DNA of 22,933 nt, from NCBI GenBank assembly GCA_964344725.1, contig CAYFOI010000024.1, positions 1 through 22,933 of the forward strand, read 5' to 3'. Below, in pieces: positions 20,826-22,933 of this stretch. The number at the start of each line of letters is the position of its first letter. Positions within the stretch are counted from its first letter, which is position 1. Position numbers and translations under genes: made by a program. The DNA comes from CG2-30-44-17 sp964344725 (GTDB taxonomy: Bacteria; Patescibacteriota; Gracilibacteria; UBA1369; UBA12470). Below the pieces are notes generated by a model, which was not told the DNA's origin, searched no databases, and was given only the letters and a program-made list of their open reading frames with translations.

Positions 20826-22166
20826 ATGCGCGTGAAAAACAGGTATATAATTGGGGTTCTTATCGTGGTTTTGTTGGCTGTTTTTGGTTGTGCTGCCGAG
20901 GAGTCTAGTAATGATCTTGGGTATTTTGATATAGAAATTAAGTCGGAGGGGGTTGATGATCCTGAAGGGACTTTGGCTGTTCGTGTTTATCCTCCGAAAG
21001 GGGAGTCTCGTTACGAGGAGGGGGCGCCTGTTTTGATTTGGGCTGCTGGAGGTTATGAGATTAAGGGGCTGGATAGTGATCTCATGGATTTGAATAGAGA
21101 TTTTGTAATCGTGACTTATATTTATCCTGGTGGCGAAGATACTTGGGCTGGTCGTTCGTCTGACGGGGTTTATGATGATAGGGGTGAGAATTGTATTTTA
21201 GCTTTGAAAGATGTGCTGCTTTTTGCTTCGGGCGAGCTTGCGGATATTGATGGTGATTTGATTGATGAAGTTGTTGGAGTGCCGGTCATGACTGATAATG
21301 TTGGAATGATAGGGGTGTCGAATGGTGGAAATATAATTGTTGCTGTTGCGGCTTTGTATGGTGAGTATTTTGCGGATAGTTTGCAGTATATAGTTCAGTG
21401 GGAGACGCCTGTTTCTGGTCAAATTGCAACTCGTGATCTTGGGCGAATTGTTTATGATTTTGATACGGGGAGGCAGGGAGATTTTTTTAATCCGAGATTT
21501 GTTGAATATAGGCAGCGGGTTATTGATGTGGATTTGAGTGATTTGGCTTATGATCCGTCTGGGGATTATTACATTGTGTTTAGTGATGGGGATGGAGATG
21601 GTGTTTATACTACGGTTTCCCATGAAGGCGTTGATACTCCGGATGTGAATTTGGATGGGGAGCTGTCTTTGGATGAGGATTTCCCTTTTGATTATTATCC
21701 GATGGGCGAGAAGAGGGTTTATTCCAGGTCTGTTACTTATGCTTTGGAAAAGTATTCTGTGTTTGATGGCGAGTGGCCGAGTGATATTGCGACGGTTTCT
21801 GAGGCTGATGAGTATTGGGATATTCGGGAGTCGGTTGTTTTGTATGACCAGGTTGTTGAAAAAAATCCTGATATCGAGGCGATGGTTTTGGCGAATGTTT
21901 ATGATCATGTCCAATCGAGTCCTAACAAGCTTCATCTAAGGCAAGCTTTTGAGGGGTGGTTTGAGGCTGGTGCTTGGGTGAAGATAAATCCGAGTTCATC
22001 ATACGTTAATGCTGATGTTGAGTTGCCTGACAATGTTGCGAATGAAGCTCCGGATGATTGGTTTGATATTGATTCTTATTGTGTTCCGGAGAGCGTGGAA
22101 AGCTCTGTTTATCAGCTGGGTGCTGTTTGGGAGATGATGGATAGGGCTTACAAGAGGAATTATTAG
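20826..22166 (+). CDS. Lipoprotein with alpha/beta-hydrolase signature
   Basis: A 446-aa protein with a lipoprotein signal (LAVFGC, Cys22). GMIGVSNGGN around Ser165 is a nucleophile elbow (G-x-S-x-G), preceded by strands VLIWAAGGYE and FVIVTYIYPGGEDTW as in alpha/beta hydrolases. MVLANVYDHVQ offers His361 as catalytic His, and an acid such as the Asp cluster at 253-257 (SDGDGDG) could complete it or bind calcium. DTPDVNLDGELSLDED (270-285) also looks like a calcium-binding loop. Very acidic overall, as expected for a surface protein. It starts 10 nt after murJ without Shine-Dalgarno. Substrate unknown; esterase or peptidase activity is possible. Confidence 0.75.
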   Translation: MRVKNRYIIGVLIVVLLAVFGCAAEESSNDLGYFDIEIKSEGVDDPEGTLAVRVYPPKGESRYEEGAPVLIWAAGGYEIKGLDSDLMDLNRDFVIVTYIYPGGEDTWAGRSSDGVYDDRGENCILALKDVLLFASGELADIDGDLIDEVVGVPVMTDNVGMIGVSNGGNIIVAVAALYGEYFADSLQYIVQWETPVSGQIATRDLGRIVYDFDTGRQGDFFNPRFVEYRQRVIDVDLSDLAYDPSGDYYIVFSDGDGDGVYTTVSHEGVDTPDVNLDGELSLDEDFPFDYYPMGEKRVYSRSVTYALEKYSVFDGEWPSDIATVSEADEYWDIRESVVLYDQVVEKNPDIEAMVLANVYDHVQSSPNKLHLRQAFEGWFEAGAWVKINPSSSYVNADVELPDNVANEAPDDWFDIDSYCVPESVESSVYQLGAVWEMMDRAYKRNY

Positions 22167-22172
22167 GTTTGT

Positions 22173-22201
22173 TTGCGGTGTGTTTGTGTTTGTGGTAAAT
22201 T
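22173..22201 (+). promoter_or_regulatory. Possible promoter of the 91-aa gene
   Basis: TTGCGG (22173-22178), 17 nt, TAAATT (22196-22201) preceded by TGG (extended -10). Leader of about 22 nt without Shine-Dalgarno. Confidence 0.45.
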
Positions 22202-22229
22202 CTGCCTCCTGTAATTAATTAAATCTGTT

Positions 22230-22505
22230 ATGGCTGGATGCGGTGGCAATGGTGGATGCGGGGAGAGATGTCCTGGAACCGAACAAAATCGTGAAATTGT
22301 TACTGGCATTATACGAGCGGCGCTTTTTGGTATAGATATTTTTAATCAGCAGGCCGTAGGCAGGGCGAGGGTGGAAGTTATGGAGAGGTTGAGGCAACAG
22401 GATATACTTCCTTGTTTGGCGTGTGCTCAGTTTGATTTGGAGGTTGAGTCGAGAAGATCTGTTCTGAGAAAACAGGTTTCGACGGCAGGTGTTGTTGGCA
22501 AGTAG
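22230..22505 (+). CDS. Small protein with Cys/Gly-rich N-terminus
   Basis: A 91-aa cytoplasmic-type protein. MAGCGGNGGCGERCPGTEQN has Cys at 4, 10 and 14; two more Cys occur as C-x-x-C at about 62-65 (LPCLACAQ). Five Cys in this arrangement suggest a metal site or disulfides. The middle is a helix (REIVTGIIRAALFGIDIF) and the C-terminus is basic and Ser/Val-rich. No family recognised. A 29-codon frame at 22818 starts in a similar way. The gene has its own likely promoter and ends inside a hairpin. Confidence 0.65.
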   Translation: MAGCGGNGGCGERCPGTEQNREIVTGIIRAALFGIDIFNQQAVGRARVEVMERLRQQDILPCLACAQFDLEVESRRSVLRKQVSTAGVVGK

Positions 22506-22521
22506 GACACTTGCTACTTGC
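22498..22521. other. Hairpin overlapping a stop codon
   Basis: GCAAGTAG (22498-22505) pairs perfectly with CTACTTGC (22514-22521) around an 8-nt loop. The TAG stop of the 91-aa gene is the end of the left arm; ATG 22530 is 9 nt past the right arm. With no T-run it is not a classical terminator. Confidence 0.6.
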
Positions 22522-22529
22522 GCGATTCG

Positions 22530-22811
22530 ATGTTCTGGTATAAGATCGCACTCTCATATTTTATATTTGCTTTTATGTCGTTTGCAGAAGAAGCTTTTCA
22601 AACATATGACGGAGATGTAGAGGATTTAGCGGATATGCATCCTGCGCTTGCTGCTTATTATGAGCTTATAGAGTTGTATGGGTTGGCAACGAAGTTGGTG
22701 CCGATGCGGTATAAAGATGATCCAGCTCAACCGTTTTTTATACCAGGTTTTATGTATGTTGGGGATCTTTTAGAGGTTGCTACTAGTAGGTTTGCAAGGG
22801 ATAACTCATAG
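22530..22811 (+). CDS. Small exported or membrane-anchored protein (93 aa)
   Basis: MFWYKIALSYFIFAFMSFAE at the N-terminus is a hydrophobic helix that could be a signal peptide or an anchor; the rest is soluble, with GDVEDLADMHPALAAYYELI as a likely helix, followed by FFIPGFMYVGDLLE. I chose ATG 22530 rather than an in-frame TTG at 22518, because the TTG lies in the arm of the hairpin at 22498-22521 and would add only four residues. It follows the 91-aa gene by 24 nt. No family recognised. Confidence 0.6.
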   Translation: MFWYKIALSYFIFAFMSFAEEAFQTYDGDVEDLADMHPALAAYYELIELYGLATKLVPMRYKDDPAQPFFIPGFMYVGDLLEVATSRFARDNS

Positions 22812-22817
22812 ATTATT

Positions 22818-22907
22818 ATGAGAGGTTGCGAAGGGAGTTGTAGTCGAATAAATTGCCCTGAGAGGCTTGGTTATGGAAAAGGCTACCGTTCATTTTCGGG
22901 TGCGTAA
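22818..22907 (+). CDS. Possible Cys-rich peptide (29 aa)
   Basis: MRGCEGSCSRINCPERLGYG starts a 29-codon frame closed by TAA at 22905-22907. The pattern M-x-G-C-x-G, then Cys, then Cys-Pro echoes the start of the 91-aa protein (M-A-G-C-G-G..C..C-P). It begins 6 nt after the preceding stop. Short and near the window edge, it may be a real peptide, a truncated paralogue or chance. Confidence 0.3.
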   Translation: MRGCEGSCSRINCPERLGYGKGYRSFSGA

Positions 22908-22933
22908 CTTGGCAAAAACTTAGAAGAATTTGG

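Overview
The window looks like chromosomal DNA from a reduced, Patescibacteria/CPR-type bacterium. I cannot fix the lineage; a Peregrinibacteria-like group would fit. The supporting signs are compact single-copy housekeeping genes (topA, smpB, nadE, an archaeal-type NMN adenylyltransferase, rpmB, murJ) mixed with many large secreted or lipid-anchored proteins without recognisable families. I see no Shine-Dalgarno sequence before any start examined. The standard code is used: TGA appears as a stop, never as an internal codon.

Layout. 1-3335 (+): a secreted hypothetical protein overlapping topA. 3335-3538: structured repeats and a terminator. 3539-6298 (-): a 919-aa exported protein, divergent from 6504-8735 (+), a 743-aa exported protein; each has a clear TTGNCA-N17-TATAAW promoter. 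8757-12637 (-): a co-oriented block reading smpB, nadE, an NMN adenylyltransferase, a 38-aa membrane peptide, phosphomannomutase/phosphoglucomutase, and two small membrane proteins (64 and 46 aa). The adenylyltransferase and NadE together make NAD from nicotinate or nicotinamide mononucleotide. 12751-16407: a Glu/Val-repeat lipoprotein (+), a glycoside-hydrolase-like lipoprotein (-), tRNA-Ser(GGA) (-), a 427-aa protein (+) and rpmB (-). 16548-22907 (all +): a site-2-protease-like gene, a likely 6S RNA, a secreted beta-sandwich-like protein, an unknown protein, a duplicated murJ start next to a 40-N gap, murJ, an alpha/beta-hydrolase-like lipoprotein, and small Cys-rich or exported proteins.

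The most interesting material is between the genes. (1) Stem-loop elements at 3335-3449, 17432-17495 and 18411-18469 share one design: a stem whose sequence differs from copy to copy but stays paired, closing a loop that begins and ends with TCTTTC. Partial copies and shared modules surround them, including a hairpin with an invariant 10-nt loop and compensatory stem changes. (2) Six gene junctions carry short period-7 tandem repeats, each with its own unit. (3) A long imperfect palindrome at 8736-8847 has one arm inside a small membrane-protein gene. (4) Two GTG genes have a -10 box exactly 6 nt upstream of the start, which suggests leaderless transcripts.
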